DNA from: Gammaproteobacteria bacterium
GTDB lineage: Bacteria > Pseudomonadota > Gammaproteobacteria > SG8-11
Length of the DNA stretch: 49,474 nucleotides
Assembly: GCA_030610155.1 (NCBI GenBank)
Contig: JAUWSG010000004.1
Coordinates: forward strand, 1-49,474
Direction: 5' to 3'
Shown here one piece after another: positions 32,582-40,680 of the stretch (its first letter is position 1; each line of letters starts with the position of its first letter). Below the pieces are notes generated by a model, which did not search any database, was not told the DNA's origin, and worked only from the letters and a program-made list of their open reading frames with translations. A program made the position numbers and the translations under genes.

Positions 32582-33322
32582 TTATTGCGTCATTTCCTTT
32601 TCGTTATTTTCGGTTGTTCCTCCGGTTGCTTGATCTGATACGATAGAGCGTGTATCTATCACGGGTATCCAGATACTTTCTGCAGGTTTTTTTCCGGATA
32701 TAGATTCAATTATTGTCAGTATCATGGCATTTTCATTTTTTATGTTTTGTCCTGCAACTTGCGCAGTAAAGTCCTGGCTGGCTTTTTTAAGAATAGGTTG
32801 CAGGTTTATTCTCCATACACCATCTTCATTAAGAAACTCCAGGAAAGTGTCTGTGTTGCGTGTACCTCTAAGTAGTTCGGCGCTGGCATATGCGCCATAG
32901 ACGCTAATTATTCCAATATTATATGGTGCTACATCTTCCTTGGATATCCATTCCTGATTAACGCCAAAAGCGAAAATGTCTTTTGCTGACATTTGCTGTA
33001 ATAAACTACCGGAGATTGAGTGACGCATGTTAAGAACAACAAACTTGTTGTAGGCGGATAATTGATTCAGTTCATCAATGCTGGCCGCTAATGCCAGTGA
33101 CCTCAGGTGAGCATAATGTTGAATTGTTTTTTCACTTATCAGGTCCGCAGCATCTTTGCCGAGATTGTTCAATAAGGCATATTTATATGCTGAAAATGTT
33201 TCCCTTGCCGCTTGCTGGTCTATGTTTTCATTTTCTTCTGGTTGAAGTTGTAAAACACAGGAAGCCAGAAATGTAGCGCTGACAATTAAAATTAAATATT
33301 TATGTAATTTTTTAAGAGGCAT
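32582..33322 (-). CDS. Putative lipoprotein of unknown function
   Basis: 246 residues. Lipoprotein signal with basic start MPLKKLHKYL, hydrophobic run and lipobox LASC (Cys22); Val at +2 gives no inner-membrane retention signal, so outer membrane is likely. The mature part has helical stretches (AARETFSAYKYALLNNLGKDAADLI) and resembles nothing I can name; the fold looks like a SnoaL/NTF2-like domain (FLEFLNEDGVWRINLQPIL), a weak guess. It is convergent with the diguanylate cyclase and follows rpiA on the same strand after 50 bp. Confidence 0.75.
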   Translation of the reverse strand: MPLKKLHKYLILIVSATFLASCVLQLQPEENENIDQQAARETFSAYKYALLNNLGKDAADLISEKTIQHYAHLRSLALAASIDELNQLSAYNKFVVLNMRHSISGSLLQQMSAKDIFAFGVNQEWISKEDVAPYNIGIISVYGAYASAELLRGTRNTDTFLEFLNEDGVWRINLQPILKKASQDFTAQVAGQNIKNENAMILTIIESISGKKPAESIWIPVIDTRSIVSDQATGGTTENNEKEMTQ

Positions 33323-33371
33323 AATTTATTAAGCACTTAGTCTGTACGAGAATGCGAATCATTTGTTTTTA

Positions 33372-34028
33372 TCAGGTCAAAGTTTTTATCCCTTCCTTTG
33401 TGCCAAGTAATAATACATCTGCAGGGCGTGCAGCAAACAAACCGTTCGTGACGACACCAACAATGTTATTGATTTTTTGCTCAACTTCTACGGGGTCCAT
33501 GATTTGCATATTTTTCACGTCAAGAATGATGTTTCCGTTGTCTGTTGTAAATCCTTCCCGGTAAACCGGTTGCCCGCCCAGTTTGACCAATTCGCGGGCG
33601 ACATAACTTCGAGCCATTGGTATGACTTCAACCGGGAGTGGAAATTCGCCCAGAATATCGACCAGTTTTGATTCGTCCGCGATGCAAACAAACTTGTCGG
33701 ATGCAGCGGCAATAATTTTTTCACGGGTCAGTGCGCCACCACCACCTTTTATTAAATGCAGATATTTATTGCTCTCATCAGCGCCATCCACGTAGACTGA
33801 TATGTCGTCAACCACATTCAGTTCCAATACGCGTATACCATGACCTTTCAGCCGTTCTGCTGTTGCAACAGAACTGGCTACGGTGCCATCTATTTTTGAT
33901 TTGATTTTGGCGAGTTCATCGATAAAATAATTTGCTGTACTGCCTGTGCCGACGCCGATAATAGTGCCTGTTTCTACATAGTCTATTGCCGCTATGGCGA
34001 CATTTTTTTTCAATTCGTCCTGGTTCAT
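33372..34028 (-). CDS. rpiA: RpiA, ribose-5-phosphate isomerase A
   Basis: Interconverts ribose-5-P and ribulose-5-P in the pentose phosphate pathway. 218 residues with [13 protein letters not shown] near 22-34, DGADE (phosphate and catalytic Asp) near 82-86 and [12 protein letters not shown] near 94-105. Length and motifs equal those of E. coli RpiA. In many gammaproteobacteria rpiA is divergent from ilvA, as here. Confidence 0.97.
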   Translation of the reverse strand: MNQDELKKNVAIAAIDYVETGTIIGVGTGSTANYFIDELAKIKSKIDGTVASSVATAERLKGHGIRVLELNVVDDISVYVDGADESNKYLHLIKGGGGALTREKIIAAASDKFVCIADESKLVDILGEFPLPVEVIPMARSYVARELVKLGGQPVYREGFTTDNGNIILDVKNMQIMDPVEVEQKINNIVGVVTNGLFAARPADVLLLGTKEGIKTLT

Positions 34029-34288
34029 TTTTTAGCCTTTGTCTCCCTGGATCCATCCCTGTTTCATTTTTGTGTGGTCTGATATATCCGGCCACTATAT
34101 ATAGGGCATAAATCGTTAGTATATCCGGGTGTTACCCGCTTCAGAAAATAGTATACCGGATTGTATCCAGTGCTGACACATCAGCGGTCCCCTGGATGTT
34201 GCAATAAATATCAATTCAGTTACCGTACTCAATCAGAGGTTTACTGGCATATAATGCAACATCGGCTTTAAGCTGTTAATTTACCACG

Positions 34289-35809
34289 ATGAATGATGAT
34301 TATTTGACAAAAATACGCAATACGCGTGTATATGAGGTTGCCAGGGAAACCCCTCTGGACCAGGCGACGAGATTATCCCGGCGCTTTAATAACCGTATAT
34401 ACCTCAAGCGTGAGGATACCCAACCGGTATTTTCCTTCAAGTTGCGGGGTGCGTATAACAAAGTTTCCCGGCTTTCCCCGGAGGCGCAACAAAAGGGCGT
34501 TATCACCGCCTCTGCAGGCAATCATGCCCAGGGCGTGGCCCTGGCGGCTGAAAAATTGGGAATTAATTCCCTGATTGTCATGCCGAAGACAACGCCTGGC
34601 ATAAAGGTAGCGTCGGTAAGAAGTTATGGTGCCCAGGTCACCTTACACGGCAATACCTATGATGCGGCTTATAAACATGCCTGTAAATTGGCGCAATCCA
34701 ATGGTATGACATTTGTACATCCCTATGATGATGTGGATGTTATAGCCGGACAGGGGACGATTGCGGTGGAGATACTCAAGCAGCATCCAGAGGAAATTTA
34801 CGCGATTTTTGTGCCTGTTGGTGGTGGCGGATTGATTGCGGGCATTGCGGTTTATATCAAGCAGTTGCACCCTCAGATCAAGATCATTGGCGTGGAGCCG
34901 GATGATGCAGCCTGTATGCATGATGCCCTGAAGGCCGGGGAACGTGTGATTCTGGAGCAGGTGGGAATATTTGCTGATGGCGTGGCGGTTCAACAGGTGG
35001 GTGAGGAACCTTTCCGGATCGCCAGGGACCTTGTGGATGAAGTTATTTTGGTCAGCACAGACGAAATATGTGCCGCCATCAAGGACATATTTGATGATAC
35101 ACGCTCAATTACTGAGCCGGCCGGTGCGCTTGCGATCGCCGGATTAAAAAAATATGTTGAGCGAGAAGGAATCAGTAACAAAAACCTGATTGCAATAGAC
35201 AGTGGCGCAAACATGAATTTTGATCGTCTGCGTCATGTAGCAGAACGAGCCGAGTTAGGTGAGCAGCGCGAAGCGCTTATTGCTGTCACGATTCCTGAAT
35301 GTCCAGGCAGCTTTCGAAAATTCTGCGAGATAGTCGGGCAACGTGGCATCACTGAATTTAATTATCGTTATTCCGGGCCAGAGGATGCGCATGTGTTTGT
35401 GGGTGTGCAGCTTGAAAATGGTATTCAGGAAAAAAATGAACTTGTTGAAGAATTAAAAGCAAAAAATTATTCTGCTGTCGATATGACTGACAATGAAATG
35501 GCGAAAATTCATGTGCGTTACATGGTGGGCGGTCGTGCTAAAAATCTTCAGAATGAATGTTTGTACCGTTTTGAATTTCCTGAACGCCCCGGTGCTTTGT
35601 TACGGTTTTTGAACAGGATGGGGCAGACCTGGAATATCAGTATGTTTCACTATCGTAATCAGGGCGCGGCGTATGGTCGTATCCTCACAGGCGTGCAAGT
35701 GCCTGAAGGCGAGAAAGAAGATTTTGAAACATTCCTGCGTGAACTGGGTTATGCCTATTGGGATGAATCCGAAAATCCAGCGTACCAGTTGTTTCTTGGT
35801 GTGACGTAA
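34289..35809 (+). CDS. ilvA: IlvA, biosynthetic threonine deaminase
   Basis: First step of isoleucine synthesis, threonine to 2-oxobutanoate. 506 residues; PLP lysine in FSFKLRGAYN (Lys51), phosphate loop GGGGL near 177-181, and a C-terminal half of about 180 residues with two ACT-like regulatory parts (ECPGSFRKFCEIVG and FPERPGALLRFLNRMG), so feedback inhibition by isoleucine is expected. A TATAAT at 34250-34255 is a possible -10 box. Works with ilvE at 5.3 kb. A CGCAAAG-type inverted repeat follows the stop. Confidence 0.97.
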   Translation: MNDDYLTKIRNTRVYEVARETPLDQATRLSRRFNNRIYLKREDTQPVFSFKLRGAYNKVSRLSPEAQQKGVITASAGNHAQGVALAAEKLGINSLIVMPKTTPGIKVASVRSYGAQVTLHGNTYDAAYKHACKLAQSNGMTFVHPYDDVDVIAGQGTIAVEILKQHPEEIYAIFVPVGGGGLIAGIAVYIKQLHPQIKIIGVEPDDAACMHDALKAGERVILEQVGIFADGVAVQQVGEEPFRIARDLVDEVILVSTDEICAAIKDIFDDTRSITEPAGALAIAGLKKYVEREGISNKNLIAIDSGANMNFDRLRHVAERAELGEQREALIAVTIPECPGSFRKFCEIVGQRGITEFNYRYSGPEDAHVFVGVQLENGIQEKNELVEELKAKNYSAVDMTDNEMAKIHVRYMVGGRAKNLQNECLYRFEFPERPGALLRFLNRMGQTWNISMFHYRNQGAAYGRILTGVQVPEGEKEDFETFLRELGYAYWDESENPAYQLFLGVT

Positions 35810-35838
35810 TTTCGGTGGCGGGTATTAACTCTGAAATA

Positions 35839-35917
35839 TTTACCGCAAAGGCGCAAAGGACGCAAAGAATACTTTTTTACACAAAAAAACTTTGCGTCCT
35901 TTGCGCCTTTGCGGTGA
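35839..35917. repeat. CGCAAAG-family inverted repeat, copy 3
   Basis: Arms 35839-35867 (TTTACCGCAAAGGCGCAAAG then GACGCAAAG) and 35890-35917, complementary over 28 bp, with an AT-rich loop of 22 nt. It lies between the convergent ilvA and EVE genes, 30 bp after one stop and five bp from the other. Confidence 0.92.
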
Positions 35918-35921
35918 GACA

Positions 35922-36389
35922 TTAAGTTTTCTTTTCCTGCCCGAGGATAAAATTCCAATCTTCTTTTGTGACGGGCATGATTGATAAGCGGTTGCCTTTT
36001 CGGACCAGGGGAAAGTCTTTGAGTTCTTTAAGTTCCTTTAGTTCTGCCAGGGTAATGTTGCGCTTCAATTCGCGTATGTATTTTACATCAACCATGAACC
36101 AGCGTGGGTTTTCCGCTGTGCTTTTCGGATCGTAATACGGGCTTTTGGCATCCTGTGCCGTAAAGTCCGGGTAGGCCTCTTTGACGATTGTTGCAATGCC
36201 AACAATGCCGGGTTCTTTGCAATTCGAATGATAGAAAAAAGCCAGGTCGCCTTTTCTCATGTCCTTCATCATAAAGTTTCGGGCTTGATAGTTACGCACA
36301 CCATCCCAGTGATCTGTTTTGTTAGGCATATTACTTAAATCGGTAATGCTGAATGTGGATGGTTCAGACTTAAATAGCCAGTAATTCAT
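35922..36389 (-). CDS. EVE-domain protein
   Basis: 155 residues, one EVE domain, related to the PUA/YTH fold that binds modified nucleobases. MNYWLFKSEPSTFSI at the start, then HWDGVRNYQARNFMMKDMRKGDLAFFYHSN and GIVGIATIVKEAYPDFTA are family motifs; the W and R residues line the base pocket. Bacterial members may bind modified DNA or tRNA; some sit with restriction systems, but no such genes are here. Neighbour fau is unrelated. Confidence 0.93.
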   Translation of the reverse strand: MNYWLFKSEPSTFSITDLSNMPNKTDHWDGVRNYQARNFMMKDMRKGDLAFFYHSNCKEPGIVGIATIVKEAYPDFTAQDAKSPYYDPKSTAENPRWFMVDVKYIRELKRNITLAELKELKELKDFPLVRKGNRLSIMPVTKEDWNFILGQEKKT

Positions 36390-36510
36390 AATATCCTCAC
36401 AAGATTTTGTTCCTTTGTTATTTTCGCAGCCATATTAAGCCGTGTTTAATTGCCTCGTCTTAAGATGGCCCATCATACGTTGTGATGCAATCAGAGTCAG
36501 GTAGTTTTCA

Positions 36511-36624
36511 ATGAATAGATCAAGATTTAAACATTCACGCAAAAAAGTTGATTATTTTTTGTTATTAGCCATTTTCGTTGTGGTTGGGTTTTTATTGACG
36601 CAGGTATCACAGAATATTTTTTAA
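36511..36624 (+). CDS. Candidate 37-aa single-TM protein
   Basis: ATG at 36511, stop TAA at 36622. The product has a basic N-terminus (MNRSRFKHSRKKVDY), one hydrophobic helix (FLLLAIFVVVGFLL) and a short polar tail (TQVSQNIF). A weak AGGTAG lies about eight bases upstream. It lies in the 267-bp gap between EVE (divergent) and fau (convergent). The basic-then-TM layout is like small membrane proteins but there is no homology evidence from sequence alone. Confidence 0.4.
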   Translation: MNRSRFKHSRKKVDYFLLLAIFVVVGFLLTQVSQNIF

Positions 36625-36656
36625 AATATCATTTGTCACATTAGTCTGAGGATCGG

Positions 36657-37247
36657 TCAGGCAATGTCATATTGTTTAATTTCTGTCAGCACGCCATGCA
36701 TAGGGATATCCCAGGCTTTTTTTCTGATGGCGCTAACTTGCTGGAATTCATAGGCGACGCCATAGATTTTAGGTTTTAACCAAACTTCTCGCTGGCTCAT
36801 AAACGCCAGTGTTCGATCGTAAAATCCGCCTCCCATACCCAGGCGGTTTCCCTGACCATCAAATGCCACGAGCGGTACCAGGACAAGATCCAGATTAAGT
36901 GCGTGAAAAGTATCCCGGGTAGGGACTATGGGTTCAGGTATTCCGAATTTATTTTTTCTAAGTCGTGAATTGGTATTGTATTGAGCAAATAATAGCTGGC
37001 GGTGATTTAATTGATTCAGGACGGGCAGGTAACAGGTCTTATTCATTTTCCAGATTTGCTCAATGACCAGTTGCAAATTCATTTCACCGTCGTTAGGTAA
37101 GTAACAGGCTATTCTCTTGCTGGTTTTGAACAGGGGGGTATGCAGAAAATGTTGGGTGAACTGCATCGCAAGATGGTTGCGCATATAGTCGTTCAGATAG
37201 CATCGTCTATGCCGCATTTTTTTTCGAATTTGATTTTTTGAAGTCAT
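36657..37247 (-). CDS. fau: 5-formyltetrahydrofolate cyclo-ligase
   Basis: Turns 5-formyl-THF into methenyl-THF. 196 residues with KNQIRKKMRHRR at the N-terminus, IACYLPNDGEM (substrate region) and the ATP-loop signature GMGGGFYDRTL near 138-148. It is the YgfA gene of the zapA-ssrS-ygfA cluster and lies 133 bp downstream of the 6S RNA. In E. coli the two are transcribed together; the same is likely here. Confidence 0.92.
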   Translation of the reverse strand: MTSKNQIRKKMRHRRCYLNDYMRNHLAMQFTQHFLHTPLFKTSKRIACYLPNDGEMNLQLVIEQIWKMNKTCYLPVLNQLNHRQLLFAQYNTNSRLRKNKFGIPEPIVPTRDTFHALNLDLVLVPLVAFDGQGNRLGMGGGFYDRTLAFMSQREVWLKPKIYGVAYEFQQVSAIRKKAWDIPMHGVLTEIKQYDIA

Positions 37248-37380
37248 TTATTATGTTTCGAAAATTCTGTTCGTCCAGAATATCACTGTTGAGTGGCGGG
37301 AACGAGTGAAGTATTGGTTTCACGGGCGGGTATGCCCTGGTCTGGGATTATTGGACTTTTGCTTCCTGGTAAAATAAGAA

Positions 37381-37571
37381 GCGTCCCCGCAAGTGCCGTG
37401 GTGGCGTTAACCCTTGAACCCTATAGGCTCAGGTGGGAGCAAATGTTAATGCGTTAGGCTTTCCGCGTTAGCAGACATGCGCACGGCACTATCTTAATGG
37501 TCCCGGGGTCGCAAATTATCGGCTCAAGAATATATCAGCACACTCACAAACACCGCAGGTGACGCATAGCT
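37381..37571 (-). ncRNA. ssrS: 6S RNA (SsrS)
   Basis: Found in the 706-bp gap between zapA and fau, the E. coli position. On the minus strand, TTGAGCCGATAATTT and GGGTTCAAGGGTTAACGCC match the E. coli 6S RNA segments CTGAGCCGATATTT and GGGTTCAAGGGTTACAGCC in the same order and at similar spacing. The ends pair: 5' GCGTC-a-CCTGCGG with 3' TTGCGGGGACGC. About 190 nt. It inhibits sigma-70 polymerase by mimicking an open promoter. Ends are approximate. The remaining gap up to 37953 is AT-rich and holds no ORF I support. Confidence 0.88.
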
Positions 37572-37953
37572 TAAAACTTGTATGTCCAGGTCGTCAGTCA
37601 GATAAAAGTATCGGCTGCATTTCTCGTTGCTTTATCTTTTAAATGCATTATTTTATTACAATTTGTAACAAATAATAACTTAACGACTTATATTACATGA
37701 TACTCAAAATTGAGATGTCTACAAGTGATTATTTGATATTAAATTTTTCTATTAATAACAGATATGTGTGAAGCTTTTGGTCATTTTAATGAGTAATTAA
37801 AGTAATTTTCCTGTAAGAAATAGTCAGTTCCCGGGTGACAATTTCTTCGTGACAGAAGTTTGCGACAGAAGCGGGCAGGGTGTAGATGACGCGGGGTAAA
37901 GGTAAAGCGGGAAATGTAAAAATACGCGTTTTAATTATGAGCTTGTGGTGATG

Positions 37954-38268
37954 TTAGAATTCCAGTTGTTTGCTTTTAAAAAGCGCATTCTCAACTTTGT
38001 TCTGTATGTTTTTAATGCGTGAATTAAATCCATCGTCATAAAAATCTTTTTGTGTGGATGTTTCCAGTAATTCGTGCGCAATATTCAAGGCGGCCATGAC
38101 GGCAATGCGGTCTGTGCCGATGACTTTACGGCTGTCGCGAATTTCCCGCATTTTTTTATCCAGCATACGTGCTGATTCAATCAGGCTGTCGCGTTGATCA
38201 TTTGGGCAGGAGACACAAAATTCCTTGTCCATTATGCGCACCGTAACGGGAACGGACTCGTTGTTCAT
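37954..38268 (-). CDS. zapA: ZapA, FtsZ-associated cell division protein
   Basis: Promotes FtsZ bundling at the division ring. 104 residues: the N-terminal beta part VTVRIMDKEFCVSCPNDQRDSLIESA and a helical tail from about 55 (RIAVMAALNIAHELLE...NKVENAL) that forms the coiled coil. Its start shares one base with the stop of the upstream 76-residue gene (TAATG), so they are coupled. The order zapA-ssrS-fau is like E. coli. Confidence 0.95.
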   Translation of the reverse strand: MNNESVPVTVRIMDKEFCVSCPNDQRDSLIESARMLDKKMREIRDSRKVIGTDRIAVMAALNIAHELLETSTQKDFYDDGFNSRIKNIQNKVENALFKSKQLEF

Positions 38269-38498
38269 TAGTCACTCTCCAGAGATTTCAAACGGTCGAT
38301 CATTGCCTCTACTCTGACACGTGCAAGTTCTGTTTTTTCAATCAGGCTTGCGCGTTCTTCGACCAGTGATGTTTGGCGTTCACGTAACAGGTGATTCTCG
38401 CCTTTGAGTTCACTACAAATCTTGATGAGCTGGTCAACTTGTTTCTCGAGATTATTAAGATCCGATTCTGCTTTAGCAGGATTGTTTTCATTATTCAT
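38268..38498 (-). CDS. TIGR02449-type short coiled-coil protein (ZapB-like)
   Basis: 76 residues from the ATG at 38498. It is one long coiled coil: LNNLEKQVDQLIKICSELKG, then ENHLLRERQTSLVEERASL, then ARVRVEAMIDRLKSL, with the L-x6-L spacing. Matches the small family found before zapA in Pseudomonas and relatives; a division-ring role like ZapB is suspected. The frame stays open to 38534 from a TTG, but that is inside a promoter. No ribosome-binding site precedes the ATG, see the promoter entry. Confidence 0.85.
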   Translation of the reverse strand: MNNENNPAKAESDLNNLEKQVDQLIKICSELKGENHLLRERQTSLVEERASLIEKTELARVRVEAMIDRLKSLESD

Positions 38499-38505
38499 GA
38501 ATGCA

Positions 38506-38534
38506 AATATAGAGCGGACAGCAGGCAGGGTCAA
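38506..38534 (-). promoter_or_regulatory. Strong sigma-70 promoter of the zapA operon
   Basis: On the minus strand TTGACC (38534-38529), 17 bp, TATATT (38511-38506). Start of transcription by spacing is about 38499, one base before the ATG at 38498, so the message would be leaderless or nearly so. Lack of a ribosome-binding site before that ATG fits. Confidence 0.6.
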
Positions 38535-38699
38535 CGGGTAGATGGCCTTATCTGCTACAAAAAGCGCTTTTGTGGTTAAGTTTTTATGAATATTTACTGT
38601 ACAATACTGGGATTTTCTAATTTAACAAGCTGCCTGCTTGATTTTACGGATGCTATCTGTGATCAAATTATGGGGCTGACTAAGCAGAGGTAATAATTG

Positions 38700-39272
38700 A
38701 TGCAACTTGATTATAACAGTCTGGGGGAGACACTTTCCCAAATTGGACCCGGTTTTAATGCTTCTGAGTGGCATAGCATTTTAGTTGGTCTGCTTTGTAT
38801 AAATGCCAGTGGCGCCCAGGTTTTATGGCGTGATCATATTATTGCTGAATTGGGTGAACACAAGGATCTGGCCCCTGAAGAGCAAATCAACCGCTTGTTA
38901 CTCCCGGTTTACCAGGAAACCTTGCGGCAATTATCCAGTCCGGATTGTGATTTTCAACCGGTGTTGCCTGATGATTCAGCAAGTATTGCAGAAAGAACCC
39001 AGGCTCTGGCGCAGTGGGCTCAGGGCTTACTGGTGGGTATGAGTTATGGCGGTTTGCAGGATTTGAAGGATTTACCGACTGATTCGAAGGAAATTCTGAT
39101 GGATATGACCAAAATTGCCAAGGCAGGCGGGTATGCTGTGGAAGGCACGGAAGAAGATGAAAACGCTTTCACTGAAATCGCGGAATACTTGCGGGCAGCA
39201 GTGTTACTTGTTTTTCAGGAGCTTAACCCCGCGGAATCCACACATCCAGCAGATAAAACCCATTTGCATTAG
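38700..39272 (+). CDS. ygfB: YgfB, UPF0149 family protein
   Basis: 190 residues from the ATG at 38700 (AGAGG upstream); one codon earlier is a TTG. All-helical UPF0149/YecA-like protein; the motifs FNASEWHSILVGLLCINASG and LAQWAQGLLVGMSYGGL are those of the family. Its cell role is poorly known; in Pseudomonas YgfB affects beta-lactam resistance. First gene of ygfB-pepP-ubiH-ubiI, divergent from zapA as in E. coli. Confidence 0.93.
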   Translation: MQLDYNSLGETLSQIGPGFNASEWHSILVGLLCINASGAQVLWRDHIIAELGEHKDLAPEEQINRLLLPVYQETLRQLSSPDCDFQPVLPDDSASIAERTQALAQWAQGLLVGMSYGGLQDLKDLPTDSKEILMDMTKIAKAGGYAVEGTEEDENAFTEIAEYLRAAVLLVFQELNPAESTHPADKTHLH

Positions 39273-39369
39273 TTGTTGACTTGCCTGGGTCGAATCAGAC
39301 CAGGCTGGGCAACAAATAAGGACAATTTTATAGCAGCGTCCTTTGTTGTTTTTCTGGCATAATCGGAAC

Positions 39370-40677
39370 ATGGAAGAAAAAGAATTTACCCGTCGACGCA
39401 AACGCCTGATGCAAATGATGGGTCATGGCGATATCGCCATCCTGCCAACTGCGCCGGTTAAAATACGTAACCGTGATGCAGAGTATCCCTATCGTGCGGA
39501 TAGTGACTTCTATTATCTCACCGGGTTTCCTGAGCCTGAAGCGGTTGCCGTTATTATACCGGGACGCAAACACGGCGAATTTATTCTGTTTTGCCGTGAA
39601 AAAGATCAGGAAATGGAAACCTGGCATGGTCGCCGGGCGGGACTGGAAGACGCTTGTGAAATTTATGGCGCTGACGATGCATTTCCCTTTAGTGATATCG
39701 ACGAAATATTGCCTGGCTTACTGGAAAATCGCGAACGGGTGTTTTACACCATGGGTTGTGACGCACACTTTGATCAGAGTGTCATTGGCTGGGTAAATCA
39801 ACTGCGGGAGAAGGTACGCGCGGGAATTCATGCTCCGGGCGAGTTTGTGACGCTGGACCACCTACTTCATGATATGCGTCTGTATAAAAGCAGAAGTGAA
39901 ATAAAGACCATGCGCCGGGCAGCCAAAATTTCTGTTGAAGCGCATAAACGGGCCATGAAGATTTGCAAGCCCGGGATGATGGAATATGAGCTCGAGGCGG
40001 AATTAGTGCATGGTTTTAAGAAGCATGGTTGTCATCCTGCCTATAACTCCATTGTGGGCGGAGGGGCGAATGGGTGCATTTTGCATTATGTCGAAAACAA
40101 CGAAGAGCTGAATAATAAAGAGCTGGTTTTGATCGATGCAGGTGCCGAGCTGGATTGTTATGCCTCGGACATTACCCGCACATTTCCTGTAAACGGCCGG
40201 TTTACTGCAGCACAAAAAGCATTGTATGAACTGGTATTGGCTGCACAGAATGCTGCGATAGCAAAAGTGGCACCGGGTAACCACTGGAACGACCCGCATA
40301 TAGCGGCTATCAGGGTGTTGACCCGGGGACTGGTGAAGCTGGGCCTGCTTAAGGGGCAACCTGCCAAATTAATCAAGGAAGAAGCCTATCGACGTTTTTA
40401 TATGCATCGCACCGGTCATTGGCTGGGAATGGACGTGCATGATGTTGGCGACTATAAGGTCGGGGAGCAATGGCGAGTCCTGGAGCCTGGCATGGTGTTG
40501 ACGGTTGAACCTGGTATTTATATCCCTGCAGGTAGTAAAGGCGTGGCTAAAAAATGGTGGAACATTGGTATTCGTATTGAAGATGATGTTCTGGTGACGC
40601 GTGATGGGCATGACCTTTTAAGTAAACATCTGCCAAGAACGGTTGAAGAAATTGAAGCGCTGATGGAAGGCGATTGA
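39370..40677 (+). CDS. pepP: PepP, Xaa-Pro aminopeptidase
   Basis: Removes N-terminal residues before proline, cytoplasmic. 435 residues from the ATG at 39370 (MEEKEFTRRRKRLMQ); the earlier TTG would add non-homologous residues. N-domain with YPYRADSDFYYLTGFPEPEAV; C-terminal pita-bread domain with the dimetal ligands Asp in LIDAGAELDCYASDITRTF, His in HRTGHWLGMDVHD, Glu in LTVEPGIYI and Glu in GIRIEDD. Directly followed by ubiH. Confidence 0.97.
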   Translation: MEEKEFTRRRKRLMQMMGHGDIAILPTAPVKIRNRDAEYPYRADSDFYYLTGFPEPEAVAVIIPGRKHGEFILFCREKDQEMETWHGRRAGLEDACEIYGADDAFPFSDIDEILPGLLENRERVFYTMGCDAHFDQSVIGWVNQLREKVRAGIHAPGEFVTLDHLLHDMRLYKSRSEIKTMRRAAKISVEAHKRAMKICKPGMMEYELEAELVHGFKKHGCHPAYNSIVGGGANGCILHYVENNEELNNKELVLIDAGAELDCYASDITRTFPVNGRFTAAQKALYELVLAAQNAAIAKVAPGNHWNDPHIAAIRVLTRGLVKLGLLKGQPAKLIKEEAYRRFYMHRTGHWLGMDVHDVGDYKVGEQWRVLEPGMVLTVEPGIYIPAGSKGVAKKWWNIGIRIEDDVLVTRDGHDLLSKHLPRTVEEIEALMEGD

Positions 40678-40680
40678 TTA

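Noticed and set aside
34029-34288. Riboswitch or leader peptide attenuator before ilvA
   Set aside because: No conserved aptamer or run of Ile/Val/Leu codons could be found; only a TATAAT box is visible.
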